Origin: Bdellovibrionota bacterium
Lineage (GTDB): Bacteria > Bdellovibrionota > Bdellovibrionia > Bdellovibrionales > JAEYZS01
NCBI GenBank assembly: GCA_963169515.1
Contig: CAUJEF010000068.1
Location: 1 to 45,340, forward strand
Length of the DNA stretch: 45,340 nucleotides
Reading direction: 5' to 3'
The notes under the pieces: model-generated
Databases searched by the model: none
What the model was told of the DNA's origin: nothing
What the model saw: only the letters and a program-made list of their open reading frames with translations
Translations under genes and position numbers: made by a program
Shown here: positions 1 through 8,178 of the stretch, in pieces
Position numbering within the stretch: position 1 is the first letter of the stretch
Layout: each line of letters starts with the position of its first letter

Positions 1-33
1 TGCGATTCTTTTGACTGTTTCTTTAGAAATCAT
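1..33 (-). CDS. gatC: GatC, Asp/Glu-tRNA amidotransferase subunit C (5' fragment)
   Basis: Only the first 11 codons are in the window, reading MISKETVKRIA on the minus strand. This fits the usual GatC N-terminus, in which a short lead is followed by a helix of the type SKEEVKHIAKLA. An AGAGG ribosome binding site lies just upstream of the ATG at 31-33. GatC is the small subunit of GatCAB, which converts Asp-tRNA(Asn) or Glu-tRNA(Gln) to the amide forms. The gene would diverge from ligA. The identification rests on eleven residues plus the ribosome binding site, so it is likely rather than certain; the sequence left of the window would settle it. Confidence 0.55.
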   Translation of the reverse strand, partial: MISKETVKRIA

Positions 34-135
34 ATGGCCTCTAGTCAAGCGTCTCACCGCTTTTGCTGTTCATTTCGGTAAACACAAAATATCTGACATT
101 TCCGGCATAATGGATATGGTATTTGCGTTGCGTTG

Positions 136-164
136 TTGACCTGGGTGCTTGTAAAAATTAGTCT
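136..164 (+). promoter_or_regulatory. possible sigma70-type promoter for ligA
   Basis: TTGACC at 136-141 matches the -35 consensus in five of six bases. It is followed after 17 bases by TAGTCT at 159-164, which matches the -10 in only three of six. It lies about 40 bases upstream of the ligA start in the roughly 170-base divergent gatC-ligA gap. The weak -10 keeps this tentative. Confidence 0.3.
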
Positions 165-205
165 ACCCACCAAAGCCCAATTGTCCTTGGCTGCAGGGCC
201 CTAAA

Positions 206-2248
206 ATGAAACGTGATGAAAAAGTCAGATATCGAATTGAAGAGCTTCGGCGGGTAATACAACAACACGACTATAATTATTTCGTGTTGGATAAACCCAT
301 CATCCCAGATTTTGAATATGATCGTCTTTTCTCTGAACTTAGAGGTCTCGAACAAAAGCATCCCGACCTAGTTACTGCAACTTCTCCTACCCAGCGGGTT
401 GGCAGCATTGCGCTGAATAAATTCCCCAAAGTAAAGCATCGTATCCCTATGCTGTCTCTTCAAAACAGCTATTCTCCCGACGAAATTGTGGCCTTCCATG
501 AACGGGTATTAAAATTCTTAAAAAAGGAAGATGACTTCCAAATCGAATATTTTTGCGAACCCAAATTCGATGGTCTTGCGATTGAATTAATATATGAAGG
601 GGGTGTCCTCACTCACGCTGTTACACGCGGAGACGGCACAACCGGAGAAGACGTGTTTCCCAACGCAAAGACAATTAGAACAATTCCGCTCCGCCTATAT
701 GACGAAAGCCCGCCGCCCTTGATCGAAATCCGCGGCGAAATTTTAATGTTTAAAAAAGATTTTTTGGAATTAAACACCCAACAGCAAGAAAACGGCCAAG
801 AGCCTTTTGCAAACCCAAGAAACGCGGCGGCCGGCACCCTTCGCCAGCTTGATCCGCAAGTTGTCGCCAGCCGAAGCTTAAAGTTTTTTGCATACGCCAT
901 CGGGAAGGCAGAGGGCATTACATTTTTTCACCAAAGCGATCTGGCCCCCCATTTTCGGAGATGGGGAATCCCCGTTGTTGGGACGACAGACCTGGCTTTG
1001 CTTAGCTACAAAAAAGGGCTTTCTTGCGTTTGTAAGAGCGTCGACGAGGCGGTTTCTTTTTACAAACGGATTGAAGAGATCCGCCATGAACTGCCGTTTG
1101 AAATTGATGGCATCGTAACCAAAGTAAACAGCTTTGAGCTTCAAACCGCCCTTGATTTTATTGCGCGAAGCCCAAGATGGGCGACCGCCGCGAAGTTCAC
1201 CCCAAGCCGAGCGGAAACAAAAATTTTAAACATCGTTGTTCAGGTTGGTCGCACTGGCGCACTGACGCCCGTTGCAATCATGGAGCCTGTTGTCGTTGGC
1301 GGCGTAACAATTACGCACGCCACTCTTCACAACCAGAGTGAGATTGACCGAAAAGACGTTCGCATTGGTGACTCGGTTATTGTTCATCGGGCAGGCGACG
1401 TGATACCTGAAATTATAGAAGTCCTTTTGGACAAACGAGAAAAAAATGCATCTCCTTACAAAATTCCAAGCAAATGTCCTGTTTGCAAATCAGATGCTGT
1501 AAAGCTAACGGGCGAGGCCGTTTCCCGCTGTGTTAACCCGGCTTGTGAGGCCAAGCTCCGCGAGTCACTAAAACATTTCGCCTCTAAGCGCGCCATGAAT
1601 ATTGAATCCTTAGGCGACAAAATGATTGATCTCCTGGTTGATAAAAAACTAATTCACACCTATTCCGACATTTATCGAATCACCTTTGACGATTTAATCG
1701 CTCTAGATCGGCAGGGAAACACGTCTGCACAAAACCTGATCAATAGTATTGAAAAAAGCAAAAAATCTTCACTCAATAATTTTATCTATGCCCTCGGCAT
1801 TCGTTTCGTTGGCGAACAGACTGCAAAGTTGCTTGCTGATTATTTTGGCGACTTAGATAAAATTATGGTCGCCACCCCGGAAGACCTGTTGCGTGTCGAC
1901 GGCATCGGAGAAAAAATGGCCTTCTCTATATACGAAGCCTTTCAGCAAAAATCGTTTAGAGACGAAATCAAAAGTCTTTTGAAACACGGGATTGAGTTTG
2001 AAATCCGTACTAAAAAAGGACGCCGACTAAGCGAGGTCACCTTTGTAATTACCGGAACCTTGCCAAAGCCGCGCGAAGAAATTAAGACTCAAATTGAAAA
2101 CGAAGGGGGCCATGTTCTCGCCAGTGTATCTAAAAAGACGAACTATTTATTGGCTGGCGATGAAGCGGGCAGCAAAATAGAAAACGCCAAGAAGCTTGGC
2201 GTTCCTATTATTGATTGGAATAAATTTCAAAAAATGCTTGAGAAATAA
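206..2248 (+). CDS. ligA: NAD+-dependent DNA ligase LigA
   Basis: Seals nicks in duplex DNA using NAD+, for Okazaki fragment joining and repair. The 680-residue length is normal for LigA. In order: an N-terminal NMN-binding helical region; the adenylation domain with the KxDG motif in CEPKFDG, so Lys120 is the expected AMP-accepting lysine; an OB fold; a four-cysteine zinc module (CPVCKSD then CVNPACEAK, about residues 423-446); helix-hairpin-helix repeats (DGIGEKMA region); and a C-terminal BRCT domain (TFVITGTLPKPREEI onward). ATG at 206 is used although no strong Shine-Dalgarno is visible. It converges with the histone gene, stop to stop with a 3-base gap, and its last part contains a hairpin that may terminate the opposing transcript. 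Confidence 0.97.
   Translation: MKRDEKVRYRIEELRRVIQQHDYNYFVLDKPIIPDFEYDRLFSELRGLEQKHPDLVTATSPTQRVGSIALNKFPKVKHRIPMLSLQNSYSPDEIVAFHERVLKFLKKEDDFQIEYFCEPKFDGLAIELIYEGGVLTHAVTRGDGTTGEDVFPNAKTIRTIPLRLYDESPPPLIEIRGEILMFKKDFLELNTQQQENGQEPFANPRNAAAGTLRQLDPQVVASRSLKFFAYAIGKAEGITFFHQSDLAPHFRRWGIPVVGTTDLALLSYKKGLSCVCKSVDEAVSFYKRIEEIRHELPFEIDGIVTKVNSFELQTALDFIARSPRWATAAKFTPSRAETKILNIVVQVGRTGALTPVAIMEPVVVGGVTITHATLHNQSEIDRKDVRIGDSVIVHRAGDVIPEIIEVLLDKREKNASPYKIPSKCPVCKSDAVKLTGEAVSRCVNPACEAKLRESLKHFASKRAMNIESLGDKMIDLLVDKKLIHTYSDIYRITFDDLIALDRQGNTSAQNLINSIEKSKKSSLNNFIYALGIRFVGEQTAKLLADYFGDLDKIMVATPEDLLRVDGIGEKMAFSIYEAFQQKSFRDEIKSLLKHGIEFEIRTKKGRRLSEVTFVITGTLPKPREEIKTQIENEGGHVLASVSKKTNYLLAGDEAGSKIENAKKLGVPIIDWNKFQKMLEK
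2183..2203 (-). terminator. candidate intrinsic terminator for the histone gene, inside ligA
   Basis: Perfect 9-base inverted repeat (arms AACGCCAAG and CTTGGCGTT) with a 3-base loop. Read on the minus strand it is followed by a T-rich tract (TTTTCTATTTT); on the plus strand no T run follows. It lies about 50 bases past the histone stop, within the BRCT codons of ligA. The codons for the A-K-K-L-G stretch could create part of the palindrome by chance. Confidence 0.5.
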
Positions 2249-2251
2249 ATG

Positions 2252-2446
2252 CTACAGGTGGTCGATTTTAATATCACGAGCCATAACGGTTTTACGACCG
2301 TCTGCTTTTGCGCTTTCACAACCTCTTTCACATAGTTGCTCTACCGCTTTACTTAAAACTTGGACCGTTTCAGAAGAGGTATTAAATCCGCTTTTTTCTT
2401 TTATAAACTTCTTCACCTTGCTGGTAACAACTAATATATCTGCCAT
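2252..2446 (-). CDS. bacterial histone, HBb/Bd0055-like
   Basis: A 64-residue single histone fold with no tails: helix 1 about residues 6-19, loop 1 (FNTS), the long central helix about 25-49, loop 2 (GRKTVM) and a short third helix (ARDIKIDHL). The R-K-T-V then A-R-D-I pattern is the conserved loop 2 and Arg-Asp clamp region of histone folds. It resembles, from memory, HBb of Bdellovibrio bacteriovorus, published as an abundant DNA-binding dimer of the nucleoid. Start ATG has a strong GGAGGT Shine-Dalgarno four bases upstream. Two cysteines (39 and 43) lie in the central helix. The gene is downstream of a phosphoesterase gene on the same strand and convergent with ligA. DNA binding is inferred from the family. 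Confidence 0.92.
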   Translation of the reverse strand: MADILVVTSKVKKFIKEKSGFNTSSETVQVLSKAVEQLCERGCESAKADGRKTVMARDIKIDHL

Positions 2447-2461
2447 TCGACCTCCAAAAAG

Positions 2462-2479
2462 CTTGGGTTGGTTCCCAAG
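2462..2479 (-). promoter_or_regulatory. leader hairpin before the histone gene
   Basis: Inverted repeat CTTGGG / CCCAAG with a 6-base loop, 15 bases upstream of the histone ATG. On the minus strand the stem is followed by GCTTTTTGGAGGT, so a short T run overlaps the approach to the Shine-Dalgarno. It could end transcripts from the upstream phosphoesterase gene, attenuate histone transcription or protect the mRNA 5' end. The stem is only six pairs and the T run five, so this is tentative. Confidence 0.4.
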
Positions 2480-2591
2480 TAGATTAAAATGTATCCTAAA
2501 ATTTATAAGTCATTGTTCTTTGCTTAGACCACTTAATTTTGAGGTTTTGGGCGGTTGCACAACAAAATATGTGTAAACGCGCCGCGTTTGG

Positions 2592-4112
2592 TTAGCCTGC
2601 TTGATTGGATGGATAGAGCTTTTTTCGTTCTTTTCGTGTGTAAAAAGGGCGTGCTTTATAAGTCTGTTTTGACGTCCCATTTGAAAACTCTCGAAGTTCT
2701 GCCTTTCGAGTGCCGTCTTCGCTTGGCGTTAACCAGATAAAAAGCTTTTTTGAAAATAGCTTTGTGCACTCTACGTCAAGAAAGGCCGGCGACCAGCTGC
2801 CGCTGTTCAAATGCTCAATTTCGCCTGCGATCTCATGCCTGGGTATATGAGTATGACCATAAACGATTCTTTTCACACGCGTGATTTTTGAAGAAATACT
2901 TAAAATCATTTCGTCAGGTTCTTTGTAGCGATGCACCTCAGATCGAATCGACTTTGAATAAAAGATGAAAAAGGGAACACATATCGCAAGCGGAATGAAC
3001 ATCCAAAAAAACGAAATACTAAACTGAAGCTTAATTAAGGTGAAAATCCAAAAAATAATTAAAAAAGAAAGCAATACTATAAAAGCACGATCAAGCCAGA
3101 GCTCCTGTGCCATCCGAAGCGGGTAGCTCGTCGCGGGGTGTGCCGCAAGCTCCTTGAGCTCTCGTACCATTCTCGGCGTCGCATTGGATTTATTCGCAAT
3201 CTCGTTGATTCGGTCTTCAATTGTTAGTGGATCTTTCAGGTCTGGAAGCAATCGATCTGTAAACGAATGAATAAGCGTCAAAAAAGAGCCCCAAAGCCAA
3301 GAAAACATAATAAGCGGTTCCGACTTCATCATGTACTTAACAAAAAAATTAATATATTCCTTGAAACTCATGATGTAGTTGGAATCCACATGGGGGTTAA
3401 AAAACCCCATTCCGTTAATCAAGTATCGGCAGGCTAAGTCGCCAAAAGGCAATCGCACCTCGATGCGATTAAATTTTTGAATCAATGGGTTAATCGGATT
3501 TTGACACAGACAATAAGGATCATATTGATTCCCATGTTCTATAAGAGTATCTCCGTTAGAGATATAAAACCACTCACAGAAACGAAGCCGGGCGTTTTCT
3601 TCGTCGGTCAAGCCCAGGGTCTTTCGAATTTCTTTTTGGACCCCTGGGTAATGTAGCTCTAGATCGTGATTCCCAATAACAACAACGACTCGATTCCCCT
3701 CTCTTACAAACTTCGTCAAAGACTTTACAAATAAGTCGTGATCTTTCAAAATCACCTTAATTTTAAAAACGGATTTTGCTTCTTCGGCAAATAGGCCTCT
3801 TTTTTTTTCTATCCAAGAAATGCTGTATGGCGCGTCCGGCGGCAAAGCCATAACGCTATCAAAGTCAAAAATGTCTCCATTTAGAACAAGCTCAACCATT
3901 TCCCCCTTTGCCTCTTTTTGTATATGATCTAGAAATCCGCTGAGCTGCTCATCAAAAAAAAACTGTCTTGTTTTATATTTCTTCCAAAGTGGTCGCTCTT
4001 TGTGTTCTGGTTCTGCTTCCGTAAGATGAATATCAGAAATCACAGCCGTAAATTTCGTCTTCGAAAAGTTTTTTAATACATCTTCTTCATTTTGGCTTGT
4101 GTGTGTCATCAT
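2592..4112 (-). CDS. calcineurin-like metallophosphoesterase with transmembrane hairpin
   Basis: 506 residues with the full dimetal phosphoesterase motif set: D27-x-H29 (ISDIHL), GDIFDFD (79-85), GNHD (147-150), an EHGN segment (His193) and GHTH (419-422), so it should bind two metal ions and hydrolyse a phosphate ester. About 200 residues separate the EHGN and GHTH motifs. This insert includes two hydrophobic helices near 343-360 and 366-387, which would anchor the enzyme in the inner membrane with catalytic motifs on both sides of the hairpin. LpxH-like and other phosphatases share the motifs but are much shorter, so the substrate is unknown. No strong Shine-Dalgarno is seen; two adjacent ATGs at 4107-4112 are possible starts. 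It is divergent from the transglycosylase gene and followed by the histone gene 145 bases on. Confidence 0.8.
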   Translation of the reverse strand: MMTHTSQNEEDVLKNFSKTKFTAVISDIHLTEAEPEHKERPLWKKYKTRQFFFDEQLSGFLDHIQKEAKGEMVELVLNGDIFDFDSVMALPPDAPYSISWIEKKRGLFAEEAKSVFKIKVILKDHDLFVKSLTKFVREGNRVVVVIGNHDLELHYPGVQKEIRKTLGLTDEENARLRFCEWFYISNGDTLIEHGNQYDPYCLCQNPINPLIQKFNRIEVRLPFGDLACRYLINGMGFFNPHVDSNYIMSFKEYINFFVKYMMKSEPLIMFSWLWGSFLTLIHSFTDRLLPDLKDPLTIEDRINEIANKSNATPRMVRELKELAAHPATSYPLRMAQELWLDRAFIVLLSFLIIFWIFTLIKLQFSISFFWMFIPLAICVPFFIFYSKSIRSEVHRYKEPDEMILSISSKITRVKRIVYGHTHIPRHEIAGEIEHLNSGSWSPAFLDVECTKLFSKKLFIWLTPSEDGTRKAELREFSNGTSKQTYKARPFYTRKERKKLYPSNQAG

Positions 4113-4201
4113 ATGGATACCAACTGATTAACTTTAATCGGCTCTTTTTGAGAAAAAAGGAAGATTATTTCTTTATGTCGTAAGACATTAGAAAAGCGCC
4201 G

Positions 4202-4230
4202 CTGACAGGCAATCGTTAACAAGTTATACA
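4202..4230 (+). promoter_or_regulatory. sigma70-type promoter for the lytic transglycosylase
   Basis: CTGACA at 4202-4207 (five of six to the -35 consensus), exactly 17 bases, then TATACA at 4225-4230 (four of six to the -10). It is about 90 bases upstream of the proposed ATG at 4320, in the divergent gap with the phosphoesterase gene. Spacing and match make this one of the better promoter candidates in the window. Confidence 0.5.
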
Positions 4231-4319
4231 TGGTTCTCATTCTGAATCAACCTAAGTGCCTGAAACTTTGACGTTTTTTGATGAGTTCCTGGCATTGCCT
4301 TTGCTGTATATGTGAGCAT

Positions 4320-5864
4320 ATGGAACGAAGATCAAGGAAGAGAAAAAGTACCGCGATAGAGCGCCGGCTATTAGCGAGAAAAAAGTCCGTTCCTAAATGG
4401 AAAAAATTTATTAAAAACACCTTTGCCGCAACTGCCCTGGCAACATCTCAATTTGTAGTGGTTACCCCTCTTATCTATCTAACCTGCGCTGCGCTTAATT
4501 TTAAAGAAGACCTTCGGCTTGCAAAAGAAGATGACTTTCAAGACTCCTCGTTAATGTCTTTTGTCGTAGGCGAAGACCCTCCGGACGAAGTTTTCGACTA
4601 CATTGATTTCCCCGGATCGACCCTCGCCCTTGTTCCAGATCACAATCGAAGGCCCAGCAATGAAATTTCTAAAAAAGACATTCTATCAGACAAAGAAAAG
4701 CGAATTTCGCCCGAGTTTAGGGTCCCGGAGGCCCTCTATAACCGCACGGCTTTTTGGTATGATGTCTATACAAAATATTCCAACCAACAGCATGTATTTC
4801 ATAATCGCGACTTCCCCTGGATCGTCTACTCTGTTTCTGATGTAACTTCAATAATGAAGAACACCTCTTACAAAAACAAATGGACAAAGTTCCATCTGGC
4901 AAAACAAAAGGTTGTGCGAGACCGACAGCGTGTACGAAGCGCCCTTCTTGCTCTGGCCAAAAAAGACTTCAATAAATTGACTGGCGAAGATTTGGCGCTT
5001 TACAAATTATTCGATGAGATCCCTGGGAAAAATCGTCGCAAAATCATTCGAGATGCGGCATATACAATGCGCACACAGACCGGACAAAGGGAGTTTATCG
5101 AGAAAGGAATTTCTGAAAGCGCTCAGTATCTCCCGCACATGGAAAATGTTTTTAGCGAACAGGGCCTTCCGACAGAGCTAACTCGAATGCCCTTTGTAGA
5201 AAGCAGCTTTAATACCGCGGCCGAAAGTAAGGTGGGCGCAAGCGGCATTTGGCAATTTATGCCGACGACAGGAAAACAGTTTATGAAAGTCGGAGATCAC
5301 ATTGATGAAAGAAACTCTCCTTTAAAGGCGACAGTTGCCGCCGCAAAATTATTAAAGCAATATTATAAGGCTTTGGGGGCGTGGCCACTTGCGGTAACTG
5401 CGTATAATCATGGCCTTGGCAGCCTCCAAGAGGCCGTTAAAAAAACAAAATCAAAAGATATTTCATACATTATCAATAACTACAGAACAAAGAGTTTTGA
5501 TTTTGCCTCTCCCAATTTTTTTCCATCTTTCTTGGCAATCCTTCATGCAGAAAAATATCACGACGCAATCTATGGCCAAATCAAAAAAAATACGATCCTC
5601 GCCTTCAAAGAAGTTCGTTTGAAAAAAGGAATTCGAATTTCAAAGCTCCTTCGAGTTCTAAAAATGGACATGAATCAGTTTAAATTCTTCAACAAAGATA
5701 TTAGTGATGATTCGTTTAAGTTGAATCTTTCTTTGCCCCGCGGGTTTCGCCTGCATCTACCAGACAAATATTTGGATAAATACGTCGAGTACGAAAAGAA
5801 TCTTCTTCGCTCTCGCAGCCAGGGACGCATCACTATTACGAGCCAAAAGAAGCGGGAGTCTTAA
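4320..5864 (+). CDS. membrane-anchored lytic murein transglycosylase, MltD-like
   Basis: Cleaves peptidoglycan glycan strands to 1,6-anhydroMurNAc ends. From the ATG at 4320 the protein has 514 residues: a very basic N-terminus (MERRSRKRK), one membrane helix (about 45-60), a charged linker, and the SLT domain. Family signatures are visible: the catalytic Glu in PFVESSFN (Glu294 from this start), GASGIWQFMPTT, and AVTAYNHG. The C-terminal 80 residues may be a degraded LysM-like module; no clear LysM repeat is seen. The reading frame is open further upstream (TTG 4278, ATG 4281), but that adds a cysteine-rich lead unlike an envelope protein, so the later ATG is preferred. It converges with the 751-residue secreted protein gene, 11 bases between stops. 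Such enzymes serve wall turnover and, in predators, possibly prey-wall remodelling (inference). Confidence 0.85.
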   Translation: MERRSRKRKSTAIERRLLARKKSVPKWKKFIKNTFAATALATSQFVVVTPLIYLTCAALNFKEDLRLAKEDDFQDSSLMSFVVGEDPPDEVFDYIDFPGSTLALVPDHNRRPSNEISKKDILSDKEKRISPEFRVPEALYNRTAFWYDVYTKYSNQQHVFHNRDFPWIVYSVSDVTSIMKNTSYKNKWTKFHLAKQKVVRDRQRVRSALLALAKKDFNKLTGEDLALYKLFDEIPGKNRRKIIRDAAYTMRTQTGQREFIEKGISESAQYLPHMENVFSEQGLPTELTRMPFVESSFNTAAESKVGASGIWQFMPTTGKQFMKVGDHIDERNSPLKATVAAAKLLKQYYKALGAWPLAVTAYNHGLGSLQEAVKKTKSKDISYIINNYRTKSFDFASPNFFPSFLAILHAEKYHDAIYGQIKKNTILAFKEVRLKKGIRISKLLRVLKMDMNQFKFFNKDISDDSFKLNLSLPRGFRLHLPDKYLDKYVEYEKNLLRSRSQGRITITSQKKRES

Positions 5865-5875
5865 GGATGTCCCGA

Positions 5876-8131
5876 TTAATAGTTTGGATTGAAAACATTG
5901 ATAACGTCTGGGTCTGACAGCGCTGTATGAATTTGCGTTTGCTGTATCCCTTTATAGTTCATAAGAATCGTTCGAACACCAGGAACTGCGTTGAAAATTA
6001 TAAATCCGCCTCCCAGAGGGGCGCTTGTCCCACCAACTAAGATATCGCCCTTTGAATCAAAATAGACAATGTCTGTCTCGTTATCTATACCAAGTGGATC
6101 CAGCTCAATACGCATATCCGCTTTCCTTGCTATGCCAACAATAATCCCCCGGTCCACATTTTGGTTAATGCGAGTTCGGGCAAGTGCTGCTGTAATCCAT
6201 TCATAAGAAACAACCGGAATCATAACTTGCTTCTGCGCTTTATCAACTGTAGCGCGAGAAACAAAATGATGTGTACTGTCTGTTCGCGCCTCTAGAACTT
6301 GGATTCCCTCTTTCCCAGAGAAATTCACAATATGCTTTCCCGTTTTTGAATATGCTGTCTTATCCGATCCTATGAATTTAATTTCAGAAGGCATTGGCTC
6401 GCTTGTTTCCAAATCAAACACATAAACTTCGGACTGTGATTTTTTCTGCCATTGAACCGTAACCGTCGACACAAATCCTCGATCTACTACAACAACTTGT
6501 GGTGGAAATAATTTGCCCTTATGGCGCGCTCGAACAATATAAATTCCTGGGTCAACGTCAAAGATCGCAAAGCGACCGTTTGAAGTTGTTGCCTTAAGCG
6601 AAGCGTCTGGGATTACTCCGCCGACAAAATACGTCGGCTGCAAGGCTTGCTCACTCGACACAACCTCGATCTCAGCATCAGAAATTGATACACTACCAAT
6701 TTTTACCTCACCCCAAATGATACCTGTCTTTTTTAATTTAGATGCCCCTATGTTGAGCTGCTCAAACCATGACCGAACTGTTTCGTCCCCGAACAGTGTA
6801 TGCTTGAAAACTTGCCCCGCTGTTTTAAACAGCATACTCCCCCAAAACCCATCTTTTTGTGCCCTGATTACCATCGTTGAGTCCGTCAGAATCTGAGCGC
6901 TGTCTTTGCCTGTGCTATCCGTTTTCCCCAGATCCATAAAATCATTAATCGATACGCTTGCCCCATCAACCTTTTGTTCGTCATCAAACGAATAGCCGGA
7001 CACCGTGACTATATTTGCTGATCCCACGACAGGTTTTATTTTTAATGGAATGTTTCTCAAGTCATCATATGTTTTTTGGTTTCGAATCGTTTCGTTTAAA
7101 AGAATCTCTCCGCGCCCCAATATTTGCTGATCTATCGTACGAAGTTCTGCAACAACAACGCCGTCTTGAGGGTTTCTAACAAAAATTTCATATCGCCCCT
7201 CTTTAATTACAACATTTCCTTCTTCCAATAACGTAGTCCCCGCTTGACGATACACCTTTATATATTGATCGTTTCCTAGGTATGCCAAACCATCCGCCAT
7301 TTCAATAGGACCCGAGATCAAGAGCTGTGGCTCTGCCAACAAACTTGCTTCTGCTGAGGTAGGTTGCACGGCCGTACGCAATGGCATCTCGGTTTGATCT
7401 TCGCCCATGTCGCGATTGTCTGCTACCGTTACTCCTGTGTCTGGCAAACTCGGCTGGCGAGTGGAATCATTGTTTGAGAGCAGTTTTTTCGCCTGCTGTT
7501 CAAAGGTTGGCTGTGACCAGTCCGCAGCGAGCACGCTATCCAAATTTTGTACTCCTTCAAGGCGCGCCCTCTGAGATGCCGTCAAATTTCCCATAATTTG
7601 ATTTCTTAAATAAAACCGCTTGATATCTTCAAACTGTTGATATGGATTTTTCGTAGAATCGGGTCTGTATTCTACAATATCCTGAGCGCGATCTCTCTCT
7701 TGTATTGTTTGGGGAGGCGGCGGCTTTCCATTGTCGCTTTTAGGTAGCGCTTTTAAAAGCATCATTACGTTGGGGCTATTTTTTTGAATCTTTATCCCAG
7801 ACAGACGAACAATTTCGTTTGTGTCTTTCGCGGGCACCAATTCGTCTTCCGCCACAGCCACAACGGTTTCTGTCGCGACTTTTCGAGCAATCTCTAGCGC
7901 TCGTTTTGTCAGGTCAAACATACCTGAGCGCAGCGGTATACCGACCGTCACTACAGGAACGATCTGCTTCATCATTTTTGGCTTAAGTTGCTCATCTTCA
8001 AAAATTGCTAGCGGCGGAGATTTTTTTGAGACACGGATGGATATTCCCTCCTGATGTCTAACAACATAGTTATTGATAGACTGAGGAATCATAGAAATCA
8101 AAATGAGAGTAACCAATTTGAGCTTTAGCAA
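5876..8131 (-). CDS. large secreted protein with carboxypeptidase-regulatory-like beta modules
   Basis: 751 residues, function not recognised. The N-terminus (MLKLKLVTLILISMIPQS) is a plausible signal peptide. The start is TTG at 8131, the first codon after an in-frame TAA, and is the only start that keeps the signal peptide. Residues about 30-270 look low in structure, with many Pro, Asp and Gln. The C-terminal half contains several beta-sandwich-like stretches with the carboxypeptidase regulatory pattern (VSGYSFDDEQKVDGASVSI; a later segment with TSNGRFAIFDVDPGIYIVRA), usual in surface proteins and adhesins. It is last in the minus-strand run, 47 bases after the lipoprotein gene. A surface or periplasmic structural role is inference only. 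Confidence 0.75.
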   Translation of the reverse strand: MLKLKLVTLILISMIPQSINNYVVRHQEGISIRVSKKSPPLAIFEDEQLKPKMMKQIVPVVTVGIPLRSGMFDLTKRALEIARKVATETVVAVAEDELVPAKDTNEIVRLSGIKIQKNSPNVMMLLKALPKSDNGKPPPPQTIQERDRAQDIVEYRPDSTKNPYQQFEDIKRFYLRNQIMGNLTASQRARLEGVQNLDSVLAADWSQPTFEQQAKKLLSNNDSTRQPSLPDTGVTVADNRDMGEDQTEMPLRTAVQPTSAEASLLAEPQLLISGPIEMADGLAYLGNDQYIKVYRQAGTTLLEEGNVVIKEGRYEIFVRNPQDGVVVAELRTIDQQILGRGEILLNETIRNQKTYDDLRNIPLKIKPVVGSANIVTVSGYSFDDEQKVDGASVSINDFMDLGKTDSTGKDSAQILTDSTMVIRAQKDGFWGSMLFKTAGQVFKHTLFGDETVRSWFEQLNIGASKLKKTGIIWGEVKIGSVSISDAEIEVVSSEQALQPTYFVGGVIPDASLKATTSNGRFAIFDVDPGIYIVRARHKGKLFPPQVVVVDRGFVSTVTVQWQKKSQSEVYVFDLETSEPMPSEIKFIGSDKTAYSKTGKHIVNFSGKEGIQVLEARTDSTHHFVSRATVDKAQKQVMIPVVSYEWITAALARTRINQNVDRGIIVGIARKADMRIELDPLGIDNETDIVYFDSKGDILVGGTSAPLGGGFIIFNAVPGVRTILMNYKGIQQTQIHTALSDPDVINVFNPNY

Positions 8132-8151
8132 TTATTCCATCCGTGAATAAT
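8131..8151 (-). promoter_or_regulatory. inverted repeat at the start of the 751-residue gene
   Basis: Perfect 7-base arms (ATTATTC / GAATAAT) around a 7-base spacer. On the minus strand the 3' arm runs into the TTG start codon and covers the weak GGA ribosome binding site, so the folded RNA could hide initiation. The arms are AT-rich and could be chance. Confidence 0.3.
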
Positions 8152-8178
8152 CAGTTTTCTCTTAACAATTTAGTGTAT

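Noticed and set aside
613-918. 101-residue minus-strand ORF inside ligA
   Set aside because: Lies wholly opposite conserved ligase codons; a shadow frame.
2196-2576. 126-residue plus-strand ORF across the histone gene
   Set aside because: It is antisense to a clear histone gene with a strong ribosome binding site and begins inside ligA in another frame.
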